Counted from the first letter of the stretch, positions 31,081 through 40,850 are shown. The stretch: 64,000 nucleotides of DNA from Massilia sp. NR 4-1 (GCF_001191005.1 NZ_CP012201.1:1860001-1924000); one strand, 5' to 3'. Made by a program: numbers and translations. Notes: generated by a model from the letters alone, not told the origin.

Positions 31081-32679
31081 TTAGATTTCTTCGTAGAGCG
31101 GCAGGGTCAGGAACTCGGCAAAGCTGGCGGAGGTCGACATCTCTTCGAAGATGACTGCGGCGCGCTCGTAGCTGGGGCTGCTGCCATCGGGGGCCGCGGC
31201 TTTGACTTTCGGCAGCTCTTCGGGAATCATGGCGCGCACCATCTCAGCCGTGACCTTGCGGCCGTCTTCCAGCACGCCTTTGCTGGAACGAATCCATTGC
31301 CACACTTGCGAGCGGCTGATTTCGGCGGTGGCGGCGTCTTCCATCAGATTGTGGATGGGGACGCAGCCGTTGCCGCCCAGCCAGCTGCCCAGGTAGTGGA
31401 TGCCGACATTGATGTTGTAGCGCAGGCCGGCTTCGGTGATCGGCGCTTCGGGCTGGAAGTTGAGCAGGTCGGCGGCTTTCACGTCGACGTCGGGACGCTG
31501 CTTGCCGATCTGGTTGGGCGCATCGCCCAGCACTTTCTTGAATTCGGTCATGGCCAGCTCGACCAGACCTGGGTGGGCCACCCAGCCGCCGTCGTAGCCG
31601 TCGGTGGCGTCACGCGCCTTGTCGTTGCGCACACCGCCCATCGCGACTTCATTCTTTTCCGGATCGTTCTTGATCGGAATCAGCGCGGCCATGCCGCCGA
31701 TGGCCGGGGCATTGCGCTTGTGACAGGTCTTCAGCAGCAGCAGCGCGTAGGAGCGCATAAAAGGCGAAGTCATCGTCACTTTGGCGCGGTCGGCCAGGCA
31801 GAAGTCCTTGTCAAGCTTGAATTTCTTGATGCAGCTGAAGATGTAGTCCCAGCGGCCGGCGTTCAGGCCCGAGCTGTGATCCCGCAGCTCGTACAGGATT
31901 TCATCCATTTCGAAGGCGGCCAGAATGGTTTCGATCAGCACCGTGGCCTTGATCGTGCCTTGCGGGATGCCGATCTCGTTCTGCGCCATGACGAAGATAT
32001 CGTTCCACAGGCGCGCTTCCAGATGCGATTCCATCTTCGGCAGGTAGAAGTAAGGACCGGCGCCGCGTGCCAGCTGCTCTTTGGCGTTGTGGATGAGGAA
32101 GAGCGCGAAGTCGAAGATGCCGCCCGAAATGCGCTTGCCGTCGACCAGCACATGCTTTTCATCCAGATGCCAGCCGCGCGGACGCACGACCAGGGTGGCG
32201 ATTTTGTCGTTGAGCTTGTAGGATTTGCCGTTCTGTTCCAGCGCAATCGTGCGGCGCACGGCGTCCATCATATTGATCTGGCCGCTGATCTGGTTGTCCC
32301 AGTTCGGCGTATTCGAGTCCTCGAAGTCGGTCATATAGCTGTCGGCGCCGGAATTCAGCGCGTTGATGACCATTTTGCGCTCGACCGGGCCGGTGATTTC
32401 CACGCGGCGGCATTGCAGCGCTTGCGGAATCGGGGCAATCGTCCAGTCGCCATTGCGGATATGGGCCGTTTCAGCCAGAAAATCGGGGCGCTCGCCCTCG
32501 TCCAGACGCTTGGCGCGGGCCACGCGCGCGGCCAGCAGCTCCTGGCGGCGCGGCTCGAAAGCGCGCGACAGCTTGGCCACCAGCGCCAGCGCTTCCGGCG
32601 TCAGCACGCGTTCGTAGCCGGGCTGGATGGCGCCGGTGATTTCCATACCTGCTGGCAAAGTGAGGGAGGACTGCGTCAT
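31081..32679 (-). CDS. aceB: Malate synthase A
   Basis: A 532-residue enzyme that condenses glyoxylate and acetyl-CoA to malate in the glyoxylate bypass. Family motifs are intact: LNSGADSYMTDFEDSNTPNW, VVRPRGWHLDEKHV, LPKMESHLEARLWNDIF, ATVLIETILAAFEMDEILYEL (metal-binding Glu) and IGGMAALIPI. The C-terminus has LGGNGCVPIHNLMEDAATAE. Length is standard for the A isoform. The isocitrate lyase gene is not next to it. A LysR gene is divergently placed 188 bases away and probably regulates it. Confidence 0.96.
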   Translation of the reverse strand: MTQSSLTLPAGMEITGAIQPGYERVLTPEALALVAKLSRAFEPRRQELLAARVARAKRLDEGERPDFLAETAHIRNGDWTIAPIPQALQCRRVEITGPVERKMVINALNSGADSYMTDFEDSNTPNWDNQISGQINMMDAVRRTIALEQNGKSYKLNDKIATLVVRPRGWHLDEKHVLVDGKRISGGIFDFALFLIHNAKEQLARGAGPYFYLPKMESHLEARLWNDIFVMAQNEIGIPQGTIKATVLIETILAAFEMDEILYELRDHSSGLNAGRWDYIFSCIKKFKLDKDFCLADRAKVTMTSPFMRSYALLLLKTCHKRNAPAIGGMAALIPIKNDPEKNEVAMGGVRNDKARDATDGYDGGWVAHPGLVELAMTEFKKVLGDAPNQIGKQRPDVDVKAADLLNFQPEAPITEAGLRYNINVGIHYLGSWLGGNGCVPIHNLMEDAATAEISRSQVWQWIRSSKGVLEDGRKVTAEMVRAMIPEELPKVKAAAPDGSSPSYERAAVIFEEMSTSASFAEFLTLPLYEEI

Positions 32680-32867
32680 GTTTACTCCAATCTGGGGAAA
32701 GGTTGAAAACTCAGTATAGGCTGCGGATCGGGCGGGAAATCATCCCCAATCTCGGCGGCATTTGGGCCGCTGCATGATTTGCAGTATATTCACTATTTAG
32801 TTATGCAAACAAGACAAAAAATCACTTCATCTGTGCGTTTTTGTCATAAATCCAGACAGGACGCCGC

Positions 32868-33785
32868 GTGGGCCAGTTTCGCCAGATTTCGACTTTTGTA
32901 GAAGTTGTTGCCAAGGGCAGCCTGTCCGCCGCCGCGCGCGCCGAGGGCATCGCGCCCGCCGTGATCGGCCGCCGCCTCGATGCGCTGGAGCAGCGCCTGG
33001 GCGTCAAGCTCTTGCAACGGACCACGCGCAAGCTGGCCCTGACCGACGAGGGCGCCGCCTTCCTGGAGGATTGCCAGCGCATCCTCGGCGAGCTGGAGGA
33101 CGCGGAAACCGCCGTGGCCGAGCGCAGCGCGCGCGCCACCGGCCATCTGCTGATTTCGGCCCCGGCCGGCTTCGGCCGCCAGCACGTCGCGCCCCTGCTG
33201 CCCTCCTTCCTGGCCGAGCACCGCGAGGTAACGGCCACGCTGAACCTGAACGACCGCGTGGTCGACCTGATCGGCGAAGGCGTGGATGTGGCCATCCGCA
33301 TCGCCAGCATGTCGGATTCGAATCTGGTGAGCGCCAAGCTGGCCGATAACCGGCGCGTGGTGGTCGCCACGCCGGCCTATCTGAAGCGGCATGGCAAGCC
33401 GCTCGCGCTGGACGACCTGGCCCAGCACAACTGCCTGGCGATCAGCAGCGACGGCAGCCAGCGTGGCTGGACTTTCCGCGAAAACGGCAAGAACGTGACG
33501 CGCAAGGTCAATGGGAATATGGCCTGCAACGACGGCGCCGTGCTGCATGCCTGGGTGCTGGCCGATAAAGGCCTGGCTTGGCGTTCGATGTGGGAAGTGG
33601 GCGGCGATATCGAGGCGGGACGCCTGTGCAGCGTGCTCGATGAGTACTCGGCGCCGGGCAACGATATTTACGCGGTCTTCGCGCAGCGCCGCCATCTGCC
33701 ACTGCGCATCCGCGCCTTCGTCGATTTCCTGCGGCGCAGCTACGCCCAGCCCGACTACTGGCGGGCGCCGCACAGCCCCGGCTGA
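32868..33785 (+). CDS. LysR-family transcription regulator
   Basis: A 305-residue regulator with a GTG start. The N-terminal winged HTH is ISTFVEVVAKGSLSAAARAE, RRLDALEQRLGVKLLQRTTR, and the rest (about 90-300) is a periplasmic-binding-like effector domain. It is closest in style to the CrgA/AaeR branch (VAPLLPSF, LNDRVVDLIGEGVDVAIRI). It is divergent from aceB, which suggests control of malate synthase by an unknown ligand. Confidence 0.92.
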   Translation: MGQFRQISTFVEVVAKGSLSAAARAEGIAPAVIGRRLDALEQRLGVKLLQRTTRKLALTDEGAAFLEDCQRILGELEDAETAVAERSARATGHLLISAPAGFGRQHVAPLLPSFLAEHREVTATLNLNDRVVDLIGEGVDVAIRIASMSDSNLVSAKLADNRRVVVATPAYLKRHGKPLALDDLAQHNCLAISSDGSQRGWTFRENGKNVTRKVNGNMACNDGAVLHAWVLADKGLAWRSMWEVGGDIEAGRLCSVLDEYSAPGNDIYAVFAQRRHLPLRIRAFVDFLRRSYAQPDYWRAPHSPG

Positions 33786-33814
33786 GACCGGTTTACGCGG
33801 AAGACGGGCAAAAA

Positions 33815-33837
33815 AAATCCTCGGGAACCGAGGATTT
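33815..33837. terminator. Bidirectional terminator between the LysR and cold-shock genes
   Basis: A perfect 10-base stem AAATCCTCGG / CCGAGGATTT with a 3-base loop; A and T runs flank both sides. It lies between two genes that end toward each other. Confidence 0.85.
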
Positions 33838-33861
33838 CTTGTGTCGTCTAGACTCAGCGTA

Positions 33862-34065
33862 TTACAGAGGCTGAATGTTCGATGCTTGCTTACCCTTTGG
33901 ACCGGAGGTCACGTCAAAAGAAACGCGTTGGTTCTCTTGCAGGGATTTGAAGCCGGCCGATTGAATCGCCGAGAAGTGAGCGAACAGATCTTCGCCGCCT
34001 TCGTCAGGGGTAATGAAGCCAAAACCCTTCGAATCATTGAACCATTTTACGATACCAGTTGCCAT
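33862..34065 (-). CDS. cspA: Cold-shock protein (CspA family)
   Basis: A 67-residue single-domain RNA chaperone. It has RNP1 KGFGFIT, RNP2 DLFAHFSAI and the typical end SNIQPL. It binds single-stranded RNA and DNA to resolve structure. The start at 34065 gives the standard family N-terminus MATGIVKWFND; further in-frame ATG codons upstream fall in the leader. The long leader of about 97 bases (from a TATAAT at 34169-34174) is typical of genes of this family. Confidence 0.95.
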   Translation of the reverse strand: MATGIVKWFNDSKGFGFITPDEGGEDLFAHFSAIQSAGFKSLQENQRVSFDVTSGPKGKQASNIQPL

Positions 34066-34168
34066 TACAATTCCTATTACAGTTAAATGAGCTTGCGCCC
34101 GTGATATCGTTTGAAGCAAGTAGGAAATGACAGACTGACTGCACTACCCTTGAATCTAACGATCCCGC

Positions 34169-34174
34169 ATTATA
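34169..34174 (-). promoter_or_regulatory. Candidate -10 box of the cold-shock gene
   Basis: On the minus strand TATAAT is followed by GCGGGATCG; start of transcription would fall near 34162, giving a leader of about 97 bases before the gene. A TTGACG lies only 10 bases upstream, so the -35 is unclear. The stretch 34066-34369 holds no gene besides this leader. Confidence 0.5.
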
Positions 34175-34369
34175 CCGAATAAAACGTCAAAAACACGTCT
34201 TCGCGAAAATAATTGCGGCTGAGTGGTAGAAGTGCTGAAAACCTGCGTTTTCACGCAACATTTCGCACAAAAACGCTGCAAAACAGATGCTGCGTTCACT
34301 CAGCCGCCAAAATTGCGTGCGGTATGAGACCTACTATAGGCAATCCATGTGGGGACGGTTTGATAAATC

Positions 34370-34726
34370 TCAAGCCTGCGGCGGGTAGTGTTGTGCGCTT
34401 GGCTCTTGCGCTGCCCACGTTAATAGGGTATCGATTTCGGCGGCGGTCAGCGTCCAGTCGCCCTCGCCGGCCTGCAGGCCACGCAGTTGCTGCTCCAGGC
34501 GGCGCGCCTGCTCCCCCAATACCTTGAAGCCGAAAGAACCGGCGGAACCGGCCACGGCATGCAGGCTTTCATGCAGCGCGCGCAGATGTTCGGGCGTGGT
34601 GCCGCCTGCGCGGCATTGGGCGAGCGCCTGGGCGATCGCCGCCATCCGCTGCGGCACGCTGGCGGCGAACTTTTCGTTCAGCGCGGCCAGGCGGGCGCGG
34701 TAGGCGGGATCGACCGGGGTCGCCAT
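34370..34726 (-). CDS. Hpt-domain phosphotransfer protein
   Basis: A 118-residue protein whose helix LRALHESLHAVAGSAGSFGF fits a histidine phosphotransfer (Hpt) domain, with the phospho-accepting His in HAVAGSAGSFGF (about 56). It would relay phosphate between a hybrid kinase and a response regulator, or act in a chemotaxis-like pathway. It ends the transcript that begins at upp, 6 bases after that stop; no cognate kinase is adjacent. Confidence 0.8.
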   Translation of the reverse strand: MATPVDPAYRARLAALNEKFAASVPQRMAAIAQALAQCRAGGTTPEHLRALHESLHAVAGSAGSFGFKVLGEQARRLEQQLRGLQAGEGDWTLTAAEIDTLLTWAAQEPSAQHYPPQA

Positions 34727-34732
34727 GGGGAT

Positions 34733-35383
34733 TTACTTGGTGCCGAAGATGCGGTCGCCGGCATCGCCCAGGCCGGGCACGATGTAGGCATGGTCGTTCA
34801 GATGGCTGTCCAGCGAAGCGCAGTAGATCTTCACACCTGGATGCGATTTCTGGAACACTTCGATACCTTCCGGCGCGGCCACCAGGGCCAGGAAGATGAT
34901 CTGATCGTCGCCCACGCCGCGGTTTTTCAGCACGTCCACGGCATGCACGGCCGAATTACCGGTCGCTACCATCGGATCGCACAGGATGAAGATACGGTCG
35001 ACCAGGTCCGGCAGACGCACCAGGTATTCCACCGGTTGGTGGGTGTCCGGGTCGCGGAATACGCCGATATGGCCGACGCGGGCCGAGGGCACCAGGTTCA
35101 GCAGGCCATCGCTCATGCCGATGCCGGCGCGCAGGATCGGCACCACGGCCAGTTTCTTGCCCGCGATCACGGGCGCGTCGATGGTCATCAGCGGGGTTTC
35201 GATTTCGCGCGTGGTCAGCGGCAGGTCGCGGGTGATTTCATAACCCATCAGCAGGGTGATCTCTTTCAGCAGCTCGCGGAAGGTGCGCGTGGACGTGGTC
35301 TTGTCGCGCATATGGCTGAGCTTGTGCTGGATCAGGGGATGGTCGGTGATAAACAGGTTGGGGAAACGCGGATCTTGTTTCAT
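34733..35383 (-). CDS. upp: Uracil phosphoribosyltransferase
   Basis: A 216-residue enzyme making UMP from uracil and PRPP. The start at 35383 gives MKQDPRFPNLFITDHPLIQH, the standard N-terminus. The PRPP site is ILCDPMVATGNSAV, and ASLDSHLNDHAYIVPGLGDA is the uracil-binding end with GDRIFGTK at the C-terminus. It is cotranscribed with the Hpt gene. Confidence 0.96.
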   Translation of the reverse strand: MKQDPRFPNLFITDHPLIQHKLSHMRDKTTSTRTFRELLKEITLLMGYEITRDLPLTTREIETPLMTIDAPVIAGKKLAVVPILRAGIGMSDGLLNLVPSARVGHIGVFRDPDTHQPVEYLVRLPDLVDRIFILCDPMVATGNSAVHAVDVLKNRGVGDDQIIFLALVAAPEGIEVFQKSHPGVKIYCASLDSHLNDHAYIVPGLGDAGDRIFGTK

Positions 35384-35467
35384 GGTTACTCTTTTTATAT
35401 TAAGTACATTGGCTTGTATACTCGGCATTATCCCAGCCGGAGCCGCAGCCTGTCTATGTTTCGGCCG

Positions 35468-35500
35468 ATAAAAAGCCCGCTCCGCCTGGAGCGCCGGCTC
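35468..35500 (-). terminator. Terminator of the AidB-like gene
   Basis: The minus strand reads GAGCCGGCGCTCC, a short loop, GGAGCGGGCTTTTT: an imperfect stem with one internal mismatch followed by a T run. Confidence 0.6.
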
Positions 35501-37298
35501 AAACCTGCAGGGCGCGCGCCAAAATGGCGGCGCAATCCGTGTCCGGCGACAGGCGGCCATATGCCCCGCCCGGCTCCCGCGCCAGCCGCGAGGCCACGAA
35601 GGCCGAACTGACATAGGCCGGCGCATGGCGCAGCAGCAGGCCGGCCTGCACCGCCAGCACGATGCGCTCGGCCAGCAGGCGCGCGCCGAATTCGGCATCG
35701 GCGGCCTTGTTCAACACCTCGCCTGGCGTGACGGCAGCACCCAAGCCAGCCCCGGTCTCTGCGGCACGCTCCGCGGCGGTAGCCGGGCTCCCGCTCGTCC
35801 CCGCCGGCCGCGCCGTAGCAGCCAGCCCGGCCAGTTCCGCCAGCAGCGCCGAGCAGAATGCGCCATAGACCGCATTGCTGGCGCCGGCCAGCCCCAGCTC
35901 CGCCGCCAGCGCGATGGCGCCATCGGGCGAACGCGAAAAGGCGCGCAGCACATCCAGACACATCACATTGCCCGAACCTTCCCAGATCGAATTCACCGGG
36001 AATTCGCGGTACAGCCGCGCCAGCGGCCCATCCTCCACATAACCACCGCCGCCCAGCACTTCCATCGCCTCGGCGCCGAAGCCGGGGCCGCGCTTGCAGA
36101 TCCAATATTTGCCGGCCGGGGTCAGAATGCGCGCCAGCATGGCTTCGGCCGGGTCGTCCGCATGGTCGAAGCAGCGCGCCAGCCGCATGGCGAAGACGGT
36201 GGCCGCCTCCGATTCCAGCGCCAGATCGGCCAGCACATTGCGCATCAGCGGCTGCTCGGCCAGCGGCTTGCCGAAAGCACGGCGCTGGCGCGCATGGTGC
36301 AGGGCCTGGGTCAGCGCCGCGCGCATGATGCCGGTGCTGCCCAGGACGCAATCCAGACGGGTATGGCTGCCCATTTCCAGGATGGTGGGAATGCCGCGTC
36401 CCGGCTTACCCAACAGCCAGCCGTAGGCGCCAGTGAACTCCACTTCGGACGAGGCGTTCGAGCGGTTGCCCAGCTTGTCCTTCAGGCGCTGCACGCGGAT
36501 CTGGTTATGGCTGCCGTCCGGCAAAAAGCGCGGCAGCAGGAAGCAGGACAGGCCCGCGCTGCCGCCATGTTCGGTCTGCGCCAGTACCAAATGGGCATCG
36601 CACTGCGGCGCCGAGAAGAACCATTTATGGCCGACGATGCGGTAAACCTGCTCGCCCTGCTCACCAAACACGCGCTCCGCCTCGGCCGCGCTCACCGCTT
36701 CGGCAAAGCTGGTATTGCTACGCACATCGGAGCCGCCCTGCTTCTCCGTCATGCCCATGCCGATCAGGACGCCGCGCTTGCGCTCCATGGGCAGCGGTCG
36801 CGGATCATATTCGCGCGACAGAATCTTAGGCAGCCAGCGTTCGGCCAGCGCCGGCGACTGCTTCAGCGCCGGCACGCTGGCATAGGTCATGGTCACCGGG
36901 CATTGCGAGCCGTTTTCCAGCTGGCCGAACAGGATGTAACGCGCCGCGCGCAGCACCTGGCCGCCAGCCTCCCGCCCGTCCCACGGCGAAGCGTGGGCGC
37001 CATACTCGATCAGCATCTTCATCAGCGCGTGCCAGGCTGGATGGAATTCGATCTCGTCGATGCGCTGGCCGTTGCGGTCGAAATTGTGCAATTGGGGAGA
37101 ATGGCGGTTGGCCTGGCGCGCCAGGTCGAGAATTTCGGCCCGTCCCAGCATCTCGCCGAGCGCCGCCAGGCCATCGCCAGCGCCGGCATCGCCCTCGCGC
37201 GCCACCGCCTCGCACAAGGCGGGGTCGCAGCGGAACAGGTTCACATTGCCGAACGGCGCGACCTGATTATGGATTTCATGCGTATCGAATGGGTTCAT
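35499..37298 (-). CDS. AidB-like acyl-CoA dehydrogenase
   Basis: A 599-residue flavoprotein. The start at 37298 follows GGAGACCGCGCG and gives MNPFDTHEIHNQVAPFGNVN, close to the AidB N-terminus. Flavin motifs include GMGMTEKQGGSDVRSN and GHKWFFSAPQCDAHLVLAQT, and the family glycine motif VLGGGGYVEDGPLARLYREF, NSIWEGSGNVMCLD near 430. AidB proteins are induced in the adaptive response to alkylation damage and bind DNA; their physiological substrate is unclear. The C-terminus has Ala-rich low-complexity segments. No ada gene is adjacent. Confidence 0.9.
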   Translation of the reverse strand: MNPFDTHEIHNQVAPFGNVNLFRCDPALCEAVAREGDAGAGDGLAALGEMLGRAEILDLARQANRHSPQLHNFDRNGQRIDEIEFHPAWHALMKMLIEYGAHASPWDGREAGGQVLRAARYILFGQLENGSQCPVTMTYASVPALKQSPALAERWLPKILSREYDPRPLPMERKRGVLIGMGMTEKQGGSDVRSNTSFAEAVSAAEAERVFGEQGEQVYRIVGHKWFFSAPQCDAHLVLAQTEHGGSAGLSCFLLPRFLPDGSHNQIRVQRLKDKLGNRSNASSEVEFTGAYGWLLGKPGRGIPTILEMGSHTRLDCVLGSTGIMRAALTQALHHARQRRAFGKPLAEQPLMRNVLADLALESEAATVFAMRLARCFDHADDPAEAMLARILTPAGKYWICKRGPGFGAEAMEVLGGGGYVEDGPLARLYREFPVNSIWEGSGNVMCLDVLRAFSRSPDGAIALAAELGLAGASNAVYGAFCSALLAELAGLAATARPAGTSGSPATAAERAAETGAGLGAAVTPGEVLNKAADAEFGARLLAERIVLAVQAGLLLRHAPAYVSSAFVASRLAREPGGAYGRLSPDTDCAAILARALQV

Positions 37299-37575
37299 CG
37301 CGCGGTCTCCAGAGCTGGTGTCCAGACTAGCGCAAAGCAAGGGAAGCGGCAAGCGCGCGCCCCAGTCTGCGCGCGGCTTGGCGGGCCGGATAAAGCTGCC
37401 CAACAAAACATCAGCACAGAACGTTTTGCAGGAATAAAATACTGTTTTAAGCTTCCCGATAAGAAAAATAAGGAAAAGCAGCAAGGATATTGCTTTTTTT
37501 CATGTAATTTAACTCCCATCAGTGATACATTTCGTTCTGGTTTTGCAAGTTTCACAGGCCATGACGCATTAATAA

Positions 37576-39360
37576 ATGGCATGTGAACAAAGTGATATGC
37601 AGAAATTGAAAGATCAGACCGAAACAATGCTCTCCAGCCCAGCCAGCGTTCCCGAACGCGAACATCGGAATGAGATCGACCGGCTTCTGGAGGAAGCCGG
37701 CGATATCGTATTCCGCACCACCCTGCTGGGCCAGATCCTGTTCGCCAGCCAGCGCAGCGTCAACCTGCTGGCCGCGCCGCGCGAATTGGAAGGCCAGATG
37801 CTGGCCGGCGTGGTGGCCGACAGCGACCAGCCGGTGCTGAAGACGGCGCTGGCCGGCGTGGTGCAGGCCCAGGCTGCGAGCAAGGTCGAACTGCGCCTGC
37901 GCACGCCCGACCTGGACACCTGGTTCGAGCTGCGCATCTCCCTCTACCGCAATGCTGACGGCGCGCAGGAGCTGCTGCTGGTGGGCCGCGACATGACGAC
38001 CCAGCATGCGACCGAGGAAAGACTGCGCCATATGGCGACCCACGATGCGCTGACCGAGCTGCCCAACCGGCTGCTGCTGTCGGACCGCATCCGCATGGTG
38101 ATCGCCCATGCGCGCCGTTCCGGCCAGGGCTTCGCGGTGGCGACCATAGGCCTGGACAGCTTCAAGAAAGTCAACGATGGCCTGGGCCATCCGGTGGGCG
38201 ACGCGGTGCTGCGCGAAGCGGCCACGCGCCTGCGCAAGACCCTGCGCGACAGCGACACCCTGGCCCGCGTCGGCGGCGATGAATTCGTGGCCGTGCTGCC
38301 CGGCACGGCCAGCGAGGCGCAGATCAAGCTGGTCACCGGCCGCCTGCTGGCGACCCTGCAATCGCCCTTCGAAGTCGAAGGCCATACGATTTATGTCGGC
38401 GCCTCGGTCGGCGTTTCGGTCTACCCGCAGCACGCGGAAGACGAGGTGCGCCTGGTGGCCAATGCCGATGCCGCCATGTCGCGCGCCAAGGAGACCGGCA
38501 AGGCGCGCTGCGTGGTCTACAGCCCGCGCCACAGCGGCCCGCCGGAACACGATATCTCGCTGGAAGCGGCCATGTTCCAGGCCGTGCGCGAGGGCGAATT
38601 CATGCTGTATTACCAGCCCATCGTCAACGCCGTCACGCGCGATATCGAGGGCTTCGAAACCCTGATGCGCTGGAAGCATCCTACCCTGGGCATGGTGCCG
38701 CCGGCGCGTTTCGTGCCAATTGCCGAAACCAATGGCCTGATTAATCTGCTCGGCGCCTGGGCATTAAAATCGGCCTGCGTCCAGCTTAAACAATTTCAGG
38801 AAGTGGCAAGGCGGCCGCTATACATCTCTGTTAATATCAGCCCCCGGCAATTCCGCAACGATAAATTCCTGGATGTGCTCGACGATGCGATTACATTCTC
38901 CGGCCTCGCTGGTGAACAATTGGTTTTAGAAATTACTGAAGGTACGCTGATGATCGATCCGGTGCATGCCGAATCCATCCTCCGCAAAATGGCCGAACGC
39001 AAGGCGCGCATCGCCATCGACGACTTCGGCACCGGCTACTCCTCGCTGGCTTATCTGAAGCGCTTCCCCATCTCCGTGCTCAAAATCGACCGCGCCTTCA
39101 TCCGCGACCTGCCCGGCTCGGAAAAGGACGGCGCCATCTGCAATGCCGTGCTGGACCTGGCCAAGCACCTGGATCTGTCGGTGGTGGCCGAAGGCGTCGA
39201 AACCGACGAGCAACTGCGCTATGTGCAGGAACGCGGCTGCCATTACATTCAAGGCTACCTGACCGGCAAACCCATGGCCGCCAATGTGGCGCTGGCCGCG
39301 CTGAAAGAGCGCACTTACGCCAATCTGCGCCCGGAAGAACAACGCCAGGTGCAGCAATGA
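37576..39360 (+). CDS. PAS-GGDEF-EAL c-di-GMP protein
   Basis: A 594-residue protein. A PAS-like domain lies at about 30-145 (LEEAGDIVFRTTLLGQILFA), then GGDEF with an intact RVGGDEF at 232-238 and an RDSD inhibitory site five residues before it, then an EAL domain. The EAL motif is EGFETLMRW, so the second residue is Thr, but the other catalytic blocks are kept (NISPRQF, LEITEGTLM, IDDFGTGYSSLAYLKRFP, VVAEGVETDEQ). Both cyclase and phosphodiesterase are plausible. It overlaps the HDOD gene by 4 bases (ATGA), so the two are coupled. No membrane segment is seen. Confidence 0.92.
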   Translation: MACEQSDMQKLKDQTETMLSSPASVPEREHRNEIDRLLEEAGDIVFRTTLLGQILFASQRSVNLLAAPRELEGQMLAGVVADSDQPVLKTALAGVVQAQAASKVELRLRTPDLDTWFELRISLYRNADGAQELLLVGRDMTTQHATEERLRHMATHDALTELPNRLLLSDRIRMVIAHARRSGQGFAVATIGLDSFKKVNDGLGHPVGDAVLREAATRLRKTLRDSDTLARVGGDEFVAVLPGTASEAQIKLVTGRLLATLQSPFEVEGHTIYVGASVGVSVYPQHAEDEVRLVANADAAMSRAKETGKARCVVYSPRHSGPPEHDISLEAAMFQAVREGEFMLYYQPIVNAVTRDIEGFETLMRWKHPTLGMVPPARFVPIAETNGLINLLGAWALKSACVQLKQFQEVARRPLYISVNISPRQFRNDKFLDVLDDAITFSGLAGEQLVLEITEGTLMIDPVHAESILRKMAERKARIAIDDFGTGYSSLAYLKRFPISVLKIDRAFIRDLPGSEKDGAICNAVLDLAKHLDLSVVAEGVETDEQLRYVQERGCHYIQGYLTGKPMAANVALAALKERTYANLRPEEQRQVQQ

Positions 39361-40850
39361 ACGGACAATTCATCCCCAGCACCAAGCTGGGTGAAAAGAC
39401 CCTGAACAAGCTGTGGGAATGCACCCGCCTGCAGGGCGATATGCCGGGCTTCGCCAAGGCCATCACCGCCATCCTGGGCGCCATGCGCGGCGAGGACGAC
39501 CAGGAATTCAGCATGACCGGCACCGTGCTGTCCGATCCGGTATTGACGCAGAAAGTGCTGCGCCTGGCGAACAGCAGCATGTATTCCGCCTTCGGCCAGC
39601 ACGTCAACACCATCACCAAGGCCGTACTGGTGCTCGGCACCGAGGCGATCGGCCACCTGGCCCTGGGGCTGAAACTGATCGAAGAGTTGTCGAATGCTTC
39701 GCCCGATTCCGGCATCGCCCATATCGAAATGGAAAAGGCGGTCCTGGCCGGCATGGTGGCGCGCGAAGTAGCCAGCAGCGCCGATCCGCGTTCGGCGGAA
39801 GAAGCCGTGGTCTGCTCCATGCTGCAAACCCTGGGCCGCATGATGCTGACCTTCTATATGCCGGAGCGCTGGACCGAGCTGCAGGAACGCGCCGGTGAAG
39901 GCCGGGAAGGCGATGCCGCGCAGGAGCTGCTGGGCCTGAGCATCGAGGAAATCGGCCGTGCCACAGCCATCCACTGGGGCTTGCCGAAAAACCTGATCGC
40001 CGGCATGCGCCATGTCGGCCCGATCGATCCCGACGCCGGCATCGGCCATCAGGACTGGATCGCCGGCATCTCCACCATGTCGCGCCTGTGCGCCGAATCG
40101 CTGTGGCACGACAACGAAGCCGGCGCCGCCGAGGTGCAGCGCCTGACCGAAGACTATGCCGGCATGCTCGGCGTCTCGCCGCAGCAGCTGCAAACGGCCA
40201 TCGAGCAGGCCAAGGTGGTGGCGGCGGCCGATCTGTCGATCGCGCCCCTGTCCAAGCCCGCCGAGCGGCGCGCCAAGGCGCTGGCCCGCACGCGCCAGCG
40301 CCAGGAAGGCAATAAGATCCTGCTCAGCGGCCTGGCCGATATGCGCGACGTGGTCGACAGCGCCAGCCCGGGGCAGATGGTGTCGATCGCGCTGGAAACC
40401 GTGTTCCAGGGCCTGGACTTCTCGCGCGCCGTCGCCTTCGTGCACAGCCGGCGCGAAGGCCGTTACGCCGCCCGCATGTGTTTCGGCGAAGGCATGAAGG
40501 AGAAACTGGGCCAGATGGTGTTCGACGATGCCTACGAACCGAACGTCTTCCATGCGGCACTGACCAGCGACCGCGTGATCTTCATCGAGAATGCGCGCGA
40601 TCCGAAGTTCGCGGCCAAGCTGCCGCCGTGGTGGAAAGGCACGCTGTCCGAGGCACGCAGCTTCATCGTGCTGCCGCTGTCGGCGCACGGCCAGCCGGCA
40701 GGCTTCATCTACGGCGACTGGGACGAGTCCTTCCCGCCGATTGAGCTGAGCCAGACCGAATTCAGCCTGCTGAACGATATGCGCGCCCTGGTTGCCAAGG
40801 CGGTGGAACACCGCCAGCAGCTGGAAACGGCCAGCAACCGCGTGGCCTGA
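39357..40850 (+). CDS. HDOD-domain signalling protein with GAF-like C-terminus
   Basis: A 497-residue protein. Residues about 20-235 are an HDOD domain (LSDPVLTQKVLRLANSSMYS, VLVLGTEAIGHLALGLKLIE, EAVVCSMLQTLGRMMLTFYM). HDOD relates to HD phosphohydrolases but lacks the metal HD pair, so it is usually a non-catalytic binding domain. The rest (about 330-490, SPGQMVSIALETVFQGLDFS) is GAF-like. Coupled translation with the GGDEF-EAL gene suggests a shared signal pathway for c-di-GMP. Confidence 0.88.
   Translation: MNGQFIPSTKLGEKTLNKLWECTRLQGDMPGFAKAITAILGAMRGEDDQEFSMTGTVLSDPVLTQKVLRLANSSMYSAFGQHVNTITKAVLVLGTEAIGHLALGLKLIEELSNASPDSGIAHIEMEKAVLAGMVAREVASSADPRSAEEAVVCSMLQTLGRMMLTFYMPERWTELQERAGEGREGDAAQELLGLSIEEIGRATAIHWGLPKNLIAGMRHVGPIDPDAGIGHQDWIAGISTMSRLCAESLWHDNEAGAAEVQRLTEDYAGMLGVSPQQLQTAIEQAKVVAAADLSIAPLSKPAERRAKALARTRQRQEGNKILLSGLADMRDVVDSASPGQMVSIALETVFQGLDFSRAVAFVHSRREGRYAARMCFGEGMKEKLGQMVFDDAYEPNVFHAALTSDRVIFIENARDPKFAAKLPPWWKGTLSEARSFIVLPLSAHGQPAGFIYGDWDESFPPIELSQTEFSLLNDMRALVAKAVEHRQQLETASNRVA

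Noticed and set aside
31024..32706. Open frame of 560 codons opposite aceB
   Set aside because: It is antisense to a clear malate synthase and reads as low-complexity His/Gly/Ala-rich sequence; a high-GC shadow frame.
35625..37586. Open frame of 653 codons opposite the AidB-like gene
   Set aside because: No domains and strongly biased composition; the minus strand carries the real gene.
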